Shown: positions 18,176 to 28,610, numbered from the stretch's first letter. The stretch: DNA of 64,000 nucleotides from DASQDN01 sp963833675 (GCA_963833675.1 CAWHYW010000018.1:1-64000); one strand, 5' to 3'. The notes: generated by a model from the letters alone, not told the origin. Program-made: numbers and translations.

Positions 18176-19460
18176 TTTAGCTCGGACACAATACTGGCGA
18201 CCGAATCTGGATGCCCGTTGAGCTGCGATCGCAAGGATGCTTGGAGGCTGGCCATGAGCACAGCAGCAGAGATCCCTTTACCCGAAACGTCACCGATCGT
18301 GAACCAAAGGTCGTTATCCGGTCGATATAGGAAATCGTAATAATCACCTCCTACAAAGTTTGCAGGCCGGCAATATGCCGCAATATCGAGACCAGGAACA
18401 CGAGGTGGATGCGCTGGAAACAGACGAAATTGTACTTCGCGCGCTATCTCCAGTTCGCGGAACACAAGACGCCCGGCTTCGGCCTCCTGCCTTAACTTCT
18501 GAGCAGCCAGAGCGGACGCCGAAAAGGACGCGGCTAAACCCAGCAATTTGACGTCACTTTCCTCTATCTCTCCTGGCTTGTTGAGAACTTGCAGTGCGCC
18601 AAGGACATCGCCGGCTGGAGACCTGAGCGGCACTGTGAGGACTGATTGCGTGACGTAGCCGCTCAAGCGGTCTACGTCACGATCGAAACGCGGATCCTTG
18701 GACGTGTCGTTCACAACTATCGGCTGGCCTGTAGCGACGCAGGCGCCGACCAGGCCGTGGTCCTCTGCAATTCGGACGTCTGGGAGTCCGTGCGCCACCT
18801 TGGTCCACAACTCCCCTGTCGATACATCGCGCAACCAGATGCTGCAACGGTCCGCCCGAACTAAGTCCCTGGCCATATCTGCGTTGAGACGAAGGAGTTT
18901 GACAGGATCGGCTTCGGCGCTCATACGCGCCGTGTAATCAAAAATTAAGCCAAAGAGTCGTTCGGCCTCTTCGAGGAAGCCATCCACTTTACGCTTTTCT
19001 TCCGCCAACTGCTCGCGAGCTTCGCAGAGCGCAAGGTGTGTCCGAACACGCGCCTGAACCACAAGAGGTGAAAGTGGTTTGTGAATGTAATCAATGGCTC
19101 CGACTTCAAATCCTCTGTTCTCACCTCAGCGCTGGTCTTGCCGGTGAGGAAAATGACGGGAATGTCGCACGTATCGACATCCGCTTTCAACCTGCTGCAG
19201 ACTTCATACCCGTCCATCTCCGGCATCATGGCATCCAGGAGTATCAAGTCAGGTTGGGGAGTTGCCTTTGAAAGATCCAGCGCCCTGGCGCCGCTTGTCG
19301 CGGTCTTGATGATGTACGTGTCTTTTAGAATATTGTGCGCAGCCTGGATGTCGGCCGGGGCATCGTCAACCAGAAGGATGATGCGTTTGTCTGAGTCGGT
19401 TTTTTCTTCTTTCGTGGACACCTCAAGTCGTTCCTCGATACCGGCCGACGCGCGTTTCAT
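18176..19460 (-). pseudogene. REC-GAF-PP2C phosphatase, N-terminal three quarters, cut at 18176
   Basis: Starts with ATG at 19460, overlapping the cyclase stop (ATGA). Residues 1-145 are a receiver: LLVDDAPADI, DLILLDAMMPEMDG, and IHKPL in a second frame after a change near 19120. A short coiled linker and a GAF domain (about 170-310) follow. Then comes the start of an RsbU/SpoIIE PP2C domain with its first metal-binding Asp residues, FVGGDYYDFLY and IGDVSGKG. The gene breaks after VSELNQ and reads into reverse MFS sequence. The end of the PP2C domain is at 50407-50843. Whole, it would be a phosphorylation-controlled Ser/Thr phosphatase for a partner-switching pathway. Confidence 0.88.
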
Positions 19461-20533
19461 ACTTGAGCGGCATTCTTCACGTTTGCCGTCACTTCAACCA
19501 TCCTGACCATGCCCTTGCCCTTTAGCTCGACTCCGCCACGGGGTGAGATTACAAAGCCGCGAAGGGACGCGGAAGTTGGCTCGGTGAGACCAATGCCACC
19601 GGGAGAAGCGGCTCCCGTCAAACGCGAGGCGACATTCACAGTGTCCCCCCATATATCAAACTGATAACGCTCCTCTCCGACTATCCCTGCCATTACAGGT
19701 CCAATATGAATACCCGATCTCACTTGCCATCCACGGCCGGTGCAGGCGGCCTGTTCGGAAATAGCCAGCGCACAACTCACTGCGGCGTGCAAAGCATCGT
19801 CGACGGGTTTCAACAACCCTGCTGTCGCGAGAAATGCGTCTCCCATGGTCTTAATTTTTTCCAAACCATGCCGGCGCGCGCAGCTTTCGAATATGACGAA
19901 CAGATTTCCCAGTTCCCTGACCACGTCTTCCGGAGCCTGCTGGTCGCAGTAGTTCGTGAACCCTACCAGGTCTGAAAACAACACAGCAACATTCTCGAAG
20001 CGCCGCGGGATCACACCACCACTCAGCTTGATCTCCTCGACTGCCGATGCCGGAAGAATATTGTCGAGAAGTCGATCCAGTTTGCGTTTTTCTTCCGCCA
20101 CCTGCTCATGCGCCTCGCGCAGGGCAAGATGTGTCCGAACGCGCGCCTGAACAACAAGAGGTACGAACGGCTTGTGGATGTAGTCAATCGCTCCGAGTTC
20201 CAGTCCTCTCGTCTCGTCCTCTGCATCGGTCTTTCCGGTTAGGAAAATGATGGGAATGTCGGATGTGCTGGGATCAGACTTCAATCGTCTGCACACCTCA
20301 TACCCATCCATTTCAGGCATCATGACGTCCAGAAGTATCAAGTCAGGTTGGGGGAGTACGTTTGCAAGATTCAGCGCCCTGGCGCCGCTCGTCGCGATCT
20401 TGACGATGTACATGTCCTTCAGAGTATGGTGCGCAACCTCTATGTTTGCCGACATGTCGTCAACAACGAGGATGATTTGTTTGTCTGAATTGGTTGTCAC
20501 TGGAGTCAAAACTATTTCATCGCTTGGCGGCAT
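19457..20533 (-). CDS. Receiver-controlled class III adenylate cyclase
   Basis: About 358 residues. The start MPPSDEIVLT at 20533 was chosen because the receiver begins right after it; a longer frame to 20746 has no support. The receiver shows ILVVDDMSANI, LILLDVMMPEMDG and DYIHKPF. A coiled linker (REAHEQVAEEKRKLDRLLD) leads to the cyclase domain: metal Asp in LFSDLVGFT and in KTMGDAFL, the base-selecting Lys in KIKTMGD, Asp/Thr in IWGDTVN and the catalytic NVASRL. This set favours ATP over GTP. Output would be cAMP, controlled by phosphorylation. It overlaps the following PP2C gene by 4 bases. Confidence 0.9.
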   Translation of the reverse strand: MPPSDEIVLTPVTTNSDKQIILVVDDMSANIEVAHHTLKDMYIVKIATSGARALNLANVLPQPDLILLDVMMPEMDGYEVCRRLKSDPSTSDIPIIFLTGKTDAEDETRGLELGAIDYIHKPFVPLVVQARVRTHLALREAHEQVAEEKRKLDRLLDNILPASAVEEIKLSGGVIPRRFENVAVLFSDLVGFTNYCDQQAPEDVVRELGNLFVIFESCARRHGLEKIKTMGDAFLATAGLLKPVDDALHAAVSCALAISEQAACTGRGWQVRSGIHIGPVMAGIVGEERYQFDIWGDTVNVASRLTGAASPGGIGLTEPTSASLRGFVISPRGGVELKGKGMVRMVEVTANVKNAAQV

Positions 20534-21172
20534 AAGCAGATCCAAAGCGTAAGGGAGCAAACACTGCGCAGCCGCGGCGGCTACAATTCTGAAGCTTGAT
20601 TTCTCGAAAGCGGCTCGTAATTGAGGAGCCACAGACGCGCTCTGGCCAATTCGCATGGAGTCAGAAGGGAAACAGACCCCATCCGGGCTGGCTGGCCAAG
20701 AAACCAGCCCCACACAAACGTAAGGATTCTCAATGGTTGCGCTCAAGACTATGATTGCCTATGAGGGAAGGTGGTTCTATTTTTTCAATCAATCCGCAAG
20801 GTTGAGGCGGAGCAAAATGGATGAAATCATCGATGCCTCGAACCCTGGCCAGATCGAGCTGCTATCTGACGAAAGCCACTTTGGCGGGATATACAGCGAA
20901 GTGCCTCATGCCTTGATTAAGCCCTAGAAGTCGCCATCGTCGAGCCTGACGTGAGTGCGGGTGGTTGCCACGGCTCACTCGGCACGCGTTCGGTCGGCGC
21001 GTAAAACACTGTCCAACCCAACGTCGTATACATCGACTCTGCGATTACTTACCTTCAGCCGTGGGCAGGAAGAACTGTTTATTCAACCATCGAATCATTC
21101 GTGTCCGCTGGCCCTCCCTTGGGGCGTAAAACGAGACCACGCGCGTGCAATAAGAAGGGCCCCGGCGGATGG
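20534..21172. other. Intergenic, no gene recognised
   Basis: Short frames occur on both strands but none is protein-like or matches a known family. The part next to 20533 should hold the promoter of the cyclase-phosphatase pair; I see no clear consensus boxes. Confidence 0.4.
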
Positions 21173-21947
21173 CTACTTGTGATGTCCGCTGTTTGTGATC
21201 TTCACCTGAATCTGTTTTGCTTTTGCCACAAGAGCCGTCTCAGCGGGATAATTTACCCCGTCGGGCAGTGGGGCAAATCGGACCGCCAGTGTCACAGGGT
21301 CTTTGTCTTTTCCGAGAACGCTGCTGACATTCACTCCGGCGAGTTGCTTCGCGGCGGCATTCAGCGAGATCGACAGCCGGTCACCGGGCACGGCGTAATC
21401 CGTGAACGTGAGTTCAGTCATGCCTGGAGCGCTCTTGTTATCCATGGCAGCCTTGCCGCTCTGCACCGCCGCCTGGATCTTCGCGGGGTCGGGAGGCACA
21501 TATTGTTTGACGAGGGATGCGACGGCAGCCCATGTACTCCTTCAGGTCCTCGACTTTGTTTTCGACGACCTTCTCTTTCACCGCACCGCCACCACGTCCG
21601 CCCCGGCGCCTCCCGCCACCACCCTGCGAGCCTTGCTCCTGTTGCGGCGTGCCGCCGCCCATATCCGTCTTGACAACCTTGCCGTTCGTGCCGTATCGGC
21701 ACTCCTTCTGTTCGGTCTTTTTGACCTCGCCTTTCATTCTGATTTCGGTCGTCTCGACCCAGGTGTATTGCTGGAGCGCCTTCTGGTTCGCGGCAAGCGA
21801 CTGTTTCAGTTCGGCAACCTTCGCCTGCATCGCCGCCTTCGCCGCGCCGGAGTCCTTGGCTTCCTGCGCTTGCGCGCTAGCTACCATCCAGCCCACCATG
21901 ATCGCCGAAGCTAGCGCTGGCGGGAAATGCCGCCGTCCAAACGTCAT
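21173..21947 (-). CDS. Secreted protein of unknown function with a Gly/Arg-rich insert (one frameshift)
   Basis: A signal peptide ending SAQAQ is followed by a helical region (AAMQAKVAELKQSLAANQKAL), then YTWVETTEIRMKGEVK, a low-complexity insert with an unbroken Gly/Arg run (GGGGRRRGGRGGG) and, after a frame change near 21535, a conserved C-terminal half. That half includes YVPPDPAKIQAA, LTFTDYAVPGD, LSISLNAAAKQL and LAVRFAPLPDGVNY, and ends ITNSGHHK. I know this family as conserved periplasmic proteins in Acidobacteriota and Proteobacteria without assigned function. Joined length is about 257 residues. Confidence 0.7.
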
Positions 21948-22546
21948 GCTATCTCCTAATTACCGTCCGCTCGGACAGAGCTGCACCCGGAGCGGCAGTA
22001 TCTCTGGCATCAAACCACAGTAAAGACGAACAGCAACAGCTTGCGATTCAGTAAATTTCACCTCACTCGACGCGACCTCGAACGGCTGTGGAAGACGCCG
22101 GACGCAATGGACGCTATCAGCTGTACGCCGATACACGATCACCCGACCGATGGACAGAAATGATTCGCGCGCCAACCCGGATTGCGAAGTCCTTGCACAC
22201 GTGCCGTGCTGCTGAGCGCCGGGAGCGCTTTCGTTACTGGGACTTGAAGGAAGCCGCCGACGGACAGCCTGTACGCCGCTGAGTGGGAAATTTGCGCCGA
22301 AATCTCGACGCGTTTCGTTGTTCGATCTGATGCTGCAGCGCTGCTATAGAACGTAGACGCACTGATCGCAAGTGGTCTCGCAAAGGATTCTGATCGTGAT
22401 CGCGGCTACGGCCTGACATGGATGACATGCCAAGGCTCTCCGCTCTTGATCTGAGCCGGTCCCGTGATCGCGAACAATGCGACAGACCATCCACTCTGCG
22501 ATTCTTCCGATCGCGCACTCGGAACGCGGCGCGGGGCTGCCTATCT
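21948..22546. other. Intergenic, no gene recognised
   Basis: A minus-strand frame from about 22175 to 21960 ends just upstream of the Gly/Arg-rich protein and has somewhat protein-like composition, but I cannot support it as a gene. Nothing else is recognised. Confidence 0.35.
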
Positions 22547-22912
22547 TCAGCGCGAGTTCGTGAGGCACCACACGGTCATGGTCCCGTGAAACGCTACAGT
22601 GGGCCAAAGGCCGATGCCGGATAGCGAGAGTCCGATATTCGCGTACGCGAGTACGATCGCGACGCCCGTGTGGTAGAGCACCATCGCACGAACCAGCCCT
22701 CTCGCTGCTCGGCTCTGCCCCTCGTGACGCGCGAGCCAGCATGTGACTGCCAGTGCAGCCAGCGCCACTCCGGCAACGCGCGCAAGAGTCAACGCAGCAG
22801 GTTCATCCAACGTTGAACCGAGCAGGAGCGTGGCGAGCCGGGATGGAAGCGTTATGAGCACGAGTCCCGTCGCGCCTTCCAACACAGCTGTCACGACGAG
22901 CATGTTGTGCAT
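22547..22912 (-). CDS. Small integral membrane protein, function unknown
   Basis: 121 residues with four hydrophobic segments: LVVTAVLEGATGLVLITLP, ARVAGVALAALAVTCWLA, MVLYHTGVAIVLAYANIG and LWPTVAFHGTMTVWCL. A short polar loop (RHEGQSRAARGLV) fits the positive-inside rule. It resembles small conserved membrane proteins of unknown function. No neighbour suggests a role. Confidence 0.65.
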   Translation of the reverse strand: MHNMLVVTAVLEGATGLVLITLPSRLATLLLGSTLDEPAALTLARVAGVALAALAVTCWLARHEGQSRAARGLVRAMVLYHTGVAIVLAYANIGLSLSGIGLWPTVAFHGTMTVWCLTNSR

Positions 22913-23626
22913 ATCAGCTCCTTAACCGACGGCCCCGCCGTGCAGATGGCCGCGCAAAAGGCCGAATGTACTTAAACAGTGCACTCTCGAGAGCGCGGCA
23001 CCTAAATGGTGCGTCCGGTGTGTTGTGCGTCGCCGTCGTGGGTCCTTGGCCCAGGAGAACCTCCGTTGCACAACTGGAGCTTCCGTCTAACGCGTACCGA
23101 ATATTTTGTTCCTCAGACGCGATGCGAGAAGGCGGCGATTCAGAATGTTTGTAGCGGCGGAGCTCATGGTGCAATTTAAAGCGACATTCTCCGCGTCTTC
23201 GTAAGAGAATTCACTCTGACGGTTTGTCGCTATCGGGATGTGACCTCACCGCGCTCCAGTGGCGATGATTCGGTCGGCCATGTCGACTCAACATGAGATT
23301 TGAACGGCCGTTGGCCCCGTCGCATGGCCGCTGCACGTCAAAGCTTGTCGGCGCGGTCGAGCGCCGCGTGATTTGTACCTCGACTTGCCCGCCCCCGCGC
23401 CGCCGATCGTAATAGGATCGTAATTAAGTTAGCTTTTGATGCGTTTTATGCGTTTCGTGAACACGCAGATTCAATAACTTACGTGTTTTCAATGCCACCG
23501 AAGGGACCGAATCCCACCCTCACCGCCAGAATATCCATGTAGTTTTCATTCAGTTAAGCACCTCCATTTTCTCGTGTACCTCCGGCGTCCCCTTCGGTGC
23601 CGCGAGCGCCGCATTCGGATCCACCA
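22913..23626. other. Intergenic, no gene recognised
   Basis: About 700 bases without a supportable coding region, RNA gene or repeat on either strand. The AT-richer stretch at about 23410-23560 could contain regulatory DNA, but I see no defined site. Confidence 0.4.
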
Positions 23627-24508
23627 CTATTTCCTCAACTCTCGCCAGCCCACAGTTGCGGAGCCATCGGGGCCGGCGAATGCCGAACGGATTGCTTCGG
23701 CGTGACGGGCTGCTCGCCGCGACCCGAGCTTATCGCCAGTTTGACCAAGGGCGGCGGCATAATCATCCAGCACCTGCGCCATATCAGGGTGCTCGGCGCT
23801 TACGGCAGTTTCCGTTTCCGAGAGCGCCTGTTGTAGCAAGTCCAGAGCCGTCCGCCTCTCGCCTGCCTTCCATTCGAGAACCGCCAGGTTTCTCAGTATC
23901 CGTGCCCGGCTCTGCCCCGCCGTGGTTCGTGCTACAGCCTGACGCAGCAAAATAATGGCTGCGTCGTGGCGGTTCTGGCTTTCGAGCAGCCCCGCAAGAT
24001 CGTTCAAGACATTGGCATTCTCGCCTCCGTTTCGCAACGCTTGTCGAAAAGCCATTTCCGCCTCGCCATGCTTGCCTTGCAAGAACATTGCCTGTCCAAG
24101 AAGATGCCACAGTCCCGGAGAGTCGGGGATGAGAGCCATGGCTTGCCGGAAATATTCCTCAGCTTCGTGGCTCTTACCGAGAGCTATGCAGGCTTGGCCC
24201 GCGTTGCTGAGAACTTCGGACTTTAAGGCTGCTTCCCTTACCGGCAGGTTTACCGCCTTGTTGAAGTATTTCTTGGCGGCACTGTATCGTCCTGCATGAA
24301 ATTCTGCCTGGCCAAGGTGATCGAGAATTGCGGCCAGCCCGTCGCCCTCCTCACCGGCGATCTCGGCCTCTCGCATGGCAGCGCTTAGCTCGCCAATGGC
24401 TTCCGCCGTACGCCCTTCCTTCAGCAGCGCGAGCCCAAGCACATAGCGCTCGCCCCACTCCGCCGCCGCTGGAACGGCGAGAATCGCAACCATCACAAAC
24501 GTTCGCAT
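23627..24508 (-). CDS. Secreted TPR-repeat protein
   Basis: About 293 residues. A signal peptide (MRTFVMVAILAVPAAA) is followed by tandem tetratricopeptide repeats. Examples are YVLGLALLKEGRTAEAIGEL, HLGQAEFHAGRYSAAKKYF, NAGQACIALGKSHEAEEYF, HLLGQAMFLQGKHGEAEMAF and NLAVLEWKAGERRTALDLL. TPR stacks bind peptides and scaffold complexes. It is divergent from the PD40 regulator, with a short shared promoter region between them. A start further upstream is possible but would bury the signal peptide. Confidence 0.8.
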   Translation of the reverse strand: MRTFVMVAILAVPAAAEWGERYVLGLALLKEGRTAEAIGELSAAMREAEIAGEEGDGLAAILDHLGQAEFHAGRYSAAKKYFNKAVNLPVREAALKSEVLSNAGQACIALGKSHEAEEYFRQAMALIPDSPGLWHLLGQAMFLQGKHGEAEMAFRQALRNGGENANVLNDLAGLLESQNRHDAAIILLRQAVARTTAGQSRARILRNLAVLEWKAGERRTALDLLQQALSETETAVSAEHPDMAQVLDDYAAALGQTGDKLGSRRAARHAEAIRSAFAGPDGSATVGWRELRK

Positions 24509-24628
24509 ACGTTCCAGCATTGTCGGTAACCACATGAAGAGAAAGTGACATTAAGGGCCCGCCTCTAATGACCGACGCCACGCGGCTCGGCAGTTTCAGG
24601 CACTGTTGTAGCATGGTGGCTCAAGCGC

Positions 24629-26677
24629 ATGGACGAGAGTAACCGTCTCGATTCGTGGAAACAAATTGCCGCCTATCTCGGCAGGAGTGAGCGTACCGTG
24701 CGCCGGTGGCAGGAAACGGAAGGGATGCCGGTCCATCGTCACCTCCATCAGCAACGCGGGTCGGTGTGGGCTTATCGGACCGAACTTGATGCGTGGCTGG
24801 ACAACCGGCGACTTGGGCCCGAACCCTTGGCTGACGTTCCTTCTCCGGGACCGACCGCGCGCCTTACCCCTCCAATGGCGGTCCTGTTCATGGTCGGGGG
24901 TGCCGTGCTCATCACCCTTGGCGCAATCCTGGCATTTCGTAATCGTCAACCGGCGCCAGCTATCCGCGAGCCCGTTCAGATCACCGCTCGTCCCGGCGCG
25001 ATTTCTGGGCCCGCCTTTTCCCCTGACGGTCAGCGGCTTGTCTTTCATTGGTTGCCTTTATCCCAGCGGGATGCGGGTCTTTATGTGAAGACCATAGGCG
25101 ATGAGGACTTGTCCCCACTGGTGACAACACAGCCGGCAGATGGCAATTTCGTGTATAGCCCTTCGTGGTCCCCGGATGGCAAAACCATCGCATTCATCCG
25201 GCGCATCCTACCGCAGTCCGGCTTTCCAATGTATGCGACCGCGAGCGAAAGCTGGCTTTGTGTGATCCCCGTCGGCGGCGGATCCGAACGCCGGATTATT
25301 CGCCTGGCCAAGGACGTAATTTTCTACGCCAACAGCGCGCATTTGAGCTGGATGGGTGACAGCCAGTGGATTCTAGCACCGATGGCGGACGGAGACCGCG
25401 TGGGCATTCACCGGATCTCTATCCGCACAGGCGATCCAGTTCGGATTACGCAGGGCACAGCGAAAGAGTTTGCGCCTGCACTTTCTCCTGATGGCAGTGC
25501 GCTCGTATTCATGCGTCAGGAGGGACCGCCTGTCGCTTCCATTGAACGAGTATTTCGGCAGGACCTGACTGCGAAGGGGGAGCCGGTCGGACAACCACGT
25601 GAACTTTTCACCGGTCGTTCTATGTCCTCTGGACTGGCGTGGATGCGGTCCGGCAAAGAGCTGATCTTCTGCACCGCGGCCAGCGCGTTCTATGGACCGT
25701 TCGATAGCCGCCTCTACCGGATGTCGGCCGAAGCGGTCGGTCCTCTCGTTCCCCTTGGCCTGAGTACCGGTTGTTCAACGGTCGCGGTTTCCCGGCCTGA
25801 TTCTCACGGGGCAATCCAGCTTGTCTACGCCGCAGGCGAGAACATAAGGAGTAATCTCTTCAATGCAAGTCTGAACGGATTGAATGACGCGGTACGCCTC
25901 GCCCCATCAAGCCGGTTCGACGCACTCCCCAGTCATTCGCCCGACGGCTCGCTGATCGCGTTCATTTCGAATCGCACCGGTCAGCTTGAACTCTGGTTGA
26001 CAAAGCCGGACGGCAGCGGCTTGACCCGGCTGACAGAAAATTCACACATTGCGAGCACTCCGCGTTGGTCTCCGGACGGAAAGCGCCTGGTGTACGGGTC
26101 CGCCGCACCGCCGGCAAACGGCAAACCACCGACCTATGGGCTCTACATCCTTCTTGTTGGTGGAAGCCTTCCTACGCCCGTACCCATTACGCAGCCATCT
26201 CCCTCGGATCCGTTCTGGTCTCCTGACGGCGAATCGATCTATTACTGGTCTGGTTCGCAACTTTGGCGCACTCGTCCGAACGGAAACGATTCGGCTCAGA
26301 TTGGCGACTATCCGGCACATTTCGTGCGTCCCGGTGTGATTCATGAAGGGCATATGTACTACACTCGCCCGAGCAAGCCGTTTGCTCTTGTGCGTACCGC
26401 ATTGGATGGAGGCGAACAGATGCTGGCCGACGGATTGGCTTCGCCGTTCTTCGCAATAAGCGGGAAATTCGTTTATTACGTTCGGCACTCGGACCAGAGA
26501 CTTTGCCTCCAGCCCATCGTCTCAGGCCCGACGCGCACTTTGGGCGTTCTACCAGAAACCAAAGGCCTTCGCCGAATCATCCTTGGGATGTCGGTCTCGC
26601 CGGATGACCGGACCATCGTCTGGGCAATCACCGGGGAACAGCAATTGGACTTGCACCTGGTCCGCGATTTCCGTTAA
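24629..26677 (+). CDS. Membrane-anchored HTH regulator with PD40 beta-propeller
   Basis: 682 residues. The N-terminus has a helix-turn-helix of the excisionase/MerR kind (DSWKQIAAYLGRSERTVRRWQ) ending near residue 60. One transmembrane helix follows at about 90-110 (MAVLFMVGGAVLITLGAILAF), then a periplasmic propeller of PD40 repeats with recurring FSPDGQRLVF, WSPDGKTIAF, LSPDGSALVF, HSPDGSLIAF and WSPDGKRLVY. The topology is like CadC/ToxR one-component regulators, so sensing outside and DNA binding inside is plausible. Intact frame. The targets are unknown; the divergent TPR gene is a candidate. Confidence 0.85.
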   Translation: MDESNRLDSWKQIAAYLGRSERTVRRWQETEGMPVHRHLHQQRGSVWAYRTELDAWLDNRRLGPEPLADVPSPGPTARLTPPMAVLFMVGGAVLITLGAILAFRNRQPAPAIREPVQITARPGAISGPAFSPDGQRLVFHWLPLSQRDAGLYVKTIGDEDLSPLVTTQPADGNFVYSPSWSPDGKTIAFIRRILPQSGFPMYATASESWLCVIPVGGGSERRIIRLAKDVIFYANSAHLSWMGDSQWILAPMADGDRVGIHRISIRTGDPVRITQGTAKEFAPALSPDGSALVFMRQEGPPVASIERVFRQDLTAKGEPVGQPRELFTGRSMSSGLAWMRSGKELIFCTAASAFYGPFDSRLYRMSAEAVGPLVPLGLSTGCSTVAVSRPDSHGAIQLVYAAGENIRSNLFNASLNGLNDAVRLAPSSRFDALPSHSPDGSLIAFISNRTGQLELWLTKPDGSGLTRLTENSHIASTPRWSPDGKRLVYGSAAPPANGKPPTYGLYILLVGGSLPTPVPITQPSPSDPFWSPDGESIYYWSGSQLWRTRPNGNDSAQIGDYPAHFVRPGVIHEGHMYYTRPSKPFALVRTALDGGEQMLADGLASPFFAISGKFVYYVRHSDQRLCLQPIVSGPTRTLGVLPETKGLRRIILGMSVSPDDRTIVWAITGEQQLDLHLVRDFR

Positions 26678-27023
26678 CGCGTGTGTCGCGGCAAAGTAGT
26701 TCTTCATGACCTTTCGGTCACAAACGGCAATGAAAATGGGCGCACGGTTGGAGTAGAGCATCCATGCCGCCGTGCGGAAGGAGGCCGTGACATTTTGTGG
26801 TGCACTGAGCCCGAAAGTTATTAACCTGACATTATGTTGTCGCGACATTCCGTTAAGGGCGTGTTGACATCGGCCGGTTTGAGTTGCCACTGCAGCAGAA
26901 TCGTGGAGCTGCCAAATAAAGGGTTCCATGTATGCAGCCCAGCTAACGGAATAGTGTCAGCACCTGTAAACTCTTGTAAACTCCGAATCCGTCAGTGTCC
27001 TGGCCGGGTTTTAATGAAGGTAG
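26678..27023. other. Intergenic region upstream of the Cpx-like operon
   Basis: No gene is seen in 346 bases. A small TGACC-TTTC-GGTCA hairpin at 26708-26721 lies just after the PD40 gene and may help termination. A TTGACA occurs near 26863 but lacks a good -10 box at the right distance. Confidence 0.35.
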
Positions 27024-28610
27024 ATGCGCCGTCGCGCCGGATTTTGGGTACTGCTGTCCTTAGTGGCGCTGCTGTGCTTCCTCGGCTACTTGCAATACCG
27101 TTGGATTGATCGCCTGGCGCAAGCCGAGCACGAACGCGAGCAGCAAGCTGTTCACAATGCAGTCTCTCATCTGGCCGGCGCCTTCGACGTCGAGATTACC
27201 CGAGCGCAGATTGCTTTTCCGCCTGTTCCATCTGAATTCAATAATCCCGATTTCTGGGCCGATCGCGCTCAGACGTGGATTGAATTCGCGCCCTATCCGC
27301 GTCTGGTCAAGGACGTATTCATTACAAGCGAGGGAAAGACCTTCAAAGTAACCGCTGTAGGTCCAACACCGGTGGAAGGCGCCATCGAAACCGGGTCTGA
27401 TCCGATTGCCGCAATGCCGTCGTTCGGGCTTCCTGAGCGCGCTAGAGGCACGAGGACCATTGTGTTTGACGGGACGTATATCCGCGAAGAACTGCTGCCG
27501 CGTCTCGCCTCTCGTTACTTGAATCCAGACCGCTACGGAGTGCGCATCAGTAGCGAAGAAGGCCCCGTTTTCGCGACGAGCGAATTCAAGCCGCAAGTGA
27601 CCACGCGGATGTTCACGTTCCGGCCCGACTGCTTCAGCGACCGAAGAGGACCGCGCCGTGAAGGGGGCCGGCCGCGGCTTCCCTGGATTGAGGGGAGCGC
27701 CGCGCTCATTGCTCGCAATGATGTGACATGTACCGACGCTCCCACTCGTCGTGACCCGGGCAGGTGGGTTGTCGAAGCAGGGCTGACGAAAACTGCCGCC
27801 GGTAACTTGGGGGAGTTCCGAACTCGAAGTCTGCTGCTCAGTTTCGGTGTTTTGGCGGTTCTGGCCATGGGAATCGGAATGTTGGGATTGTACGCGCATC
27901 GAGCTCATATTCTTGCGCAGCGTCAGATGGAGTTTGCGATGGCGGTCTCGCATGAGCTGCGGACACCGCTTACGGTGATCCGTGTCGCCGCTGATAACTT
28001 ATCGGAAGGCCTCGCTACCAATCCGGCCAAATACGGCGACATGATTCGCCGCGAAACTGTGCGGTTATCGGACATGGTCGAACAAGTCCTCGTTTTCGCC
28101 CGAACGCAACGGTCGGATATTCGTCCAAACTTTGAGCCGGTTGCGCCGGCCGACGTGATTGAGCGGGCTTTGTCAGCCGCCGGACCGTCGCTGGAATCGG
28201 CGGGAATGCAGGTAGTGCGAAATGTCGCAGAAGATCTTCCCCCTATGAATGCCGATGCCAATCTGGTGAGCGCCGGTCTGCAGAACCTGCTCGTGAATGC
28301 CGCGAAGTATGCGGGAGATGGGGGTGTCGTAAGAGTCCGGGCCGAACGCGCCGAGCCGTCCAAGGTCGCTATTGTTGTGGAAGATGACGGACCGGGCGTT
28401 CGACATTCAGAGTTGGAGCGGATTTTCTCCCCGTTTTTTAGGGGTTCGGACGCCTCGAACTCCCGGACTCCGGGTCTGGGATTAGGTTTGCATCTCGTGA
28501 AAAGAATCGCGGAAGCGCACGGAGGAATTGTACGCGCCTCGAACCGTGAGGGACGTGGATTTGAAGTGGAAATGAGGATACCGGCAATTGTCCAACGCGT
28601 TGAATCCTAG
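27024..28610 (+). CDS. Sensor histidine kinase, two-TM periplasmic sensor
   Basis: 528 residues. TM1 is at about 7-23, a periplasmic region of some 250 residues follows, and TM2 is at about 272-292. The HisKA domain shows the phospho-acceptor VSHELRTPLT near residue 309. The ATP-binding domain has an N-box (LQNLLVNAAKYA), G1 DDGPGV, an F-box (IFSPFFRG) and G2 GLGLGLHLV. The downstream regulator gene overlaps it by 23 bases, so they are coupled. Together with the Spy-like gene this resembles CpxA-CpxR-CpxP in layout. Confidence 0.93.
   Translation: MRRRAGFWVLLSLVALLCFLGYLQYRWIDRLAQAEHEREQQAVHNAVSHLAGAFDVEITRAQIAFPPVPSEFNNPDFWADRAQTWIEFAPYPRLVKDVFITSEGKTFKVTAVGPTPVEGAIETGSDPIAAMPSFGLPERARGTRTIVFDGTYIREELLPRLASRYLNPDRYGVRISSEEGPVFATSEFKPQVTTRMFTFRPDCFSDRRGPRREGGRPRLPWIEGSAALIARNDVTCTDAPTRRDPGRWVVEAGLTKTAAGNLGEFRTRSLLLSFGVLAVLAMGIGMLGLYAHRAHILAQRQMEFAMAVSHELRTPLTVIRVAADNLSEGLATNPAKYGDMIRRETVRLSDMVEQVLVFARTQRSDIRPNFEPVAPADVIERALSAAGPSLESAGMQVVRNVAEDLPPMNADANLVSAGLQNLLVNAAKYAGDGGVVRVRAERAEPSKVAIVVEDDGPGVRHSELERIFSPFFRGSDASNSRTPGLGLGLHLVKRIAEAHGGIVRASNREGRGFEVEMRIPAIVQRVES

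Noticed and set aside
18165..18190. A site-specific invertase recombination site at the inversion edges
   Set aside because: Comparison of both edges in inverted orientation shows only TTGG in common; known invertase or tyrosine recombinase sites need much longer matching arms, and the only recombinase in the window is a broken fragment 9.7 kb away.
18100..18250. Insertion sequence causing the MFS and PP2C breaks
   Set aside because: No transposase, terminal inverted repeats or target duplication is seen; the two broken genes abut directly.
22966..23174. Short frames in the gap after the small membrane protein
   Set aside because: Low-complexity or random-looking translations without ribosome sites or family resemblance.
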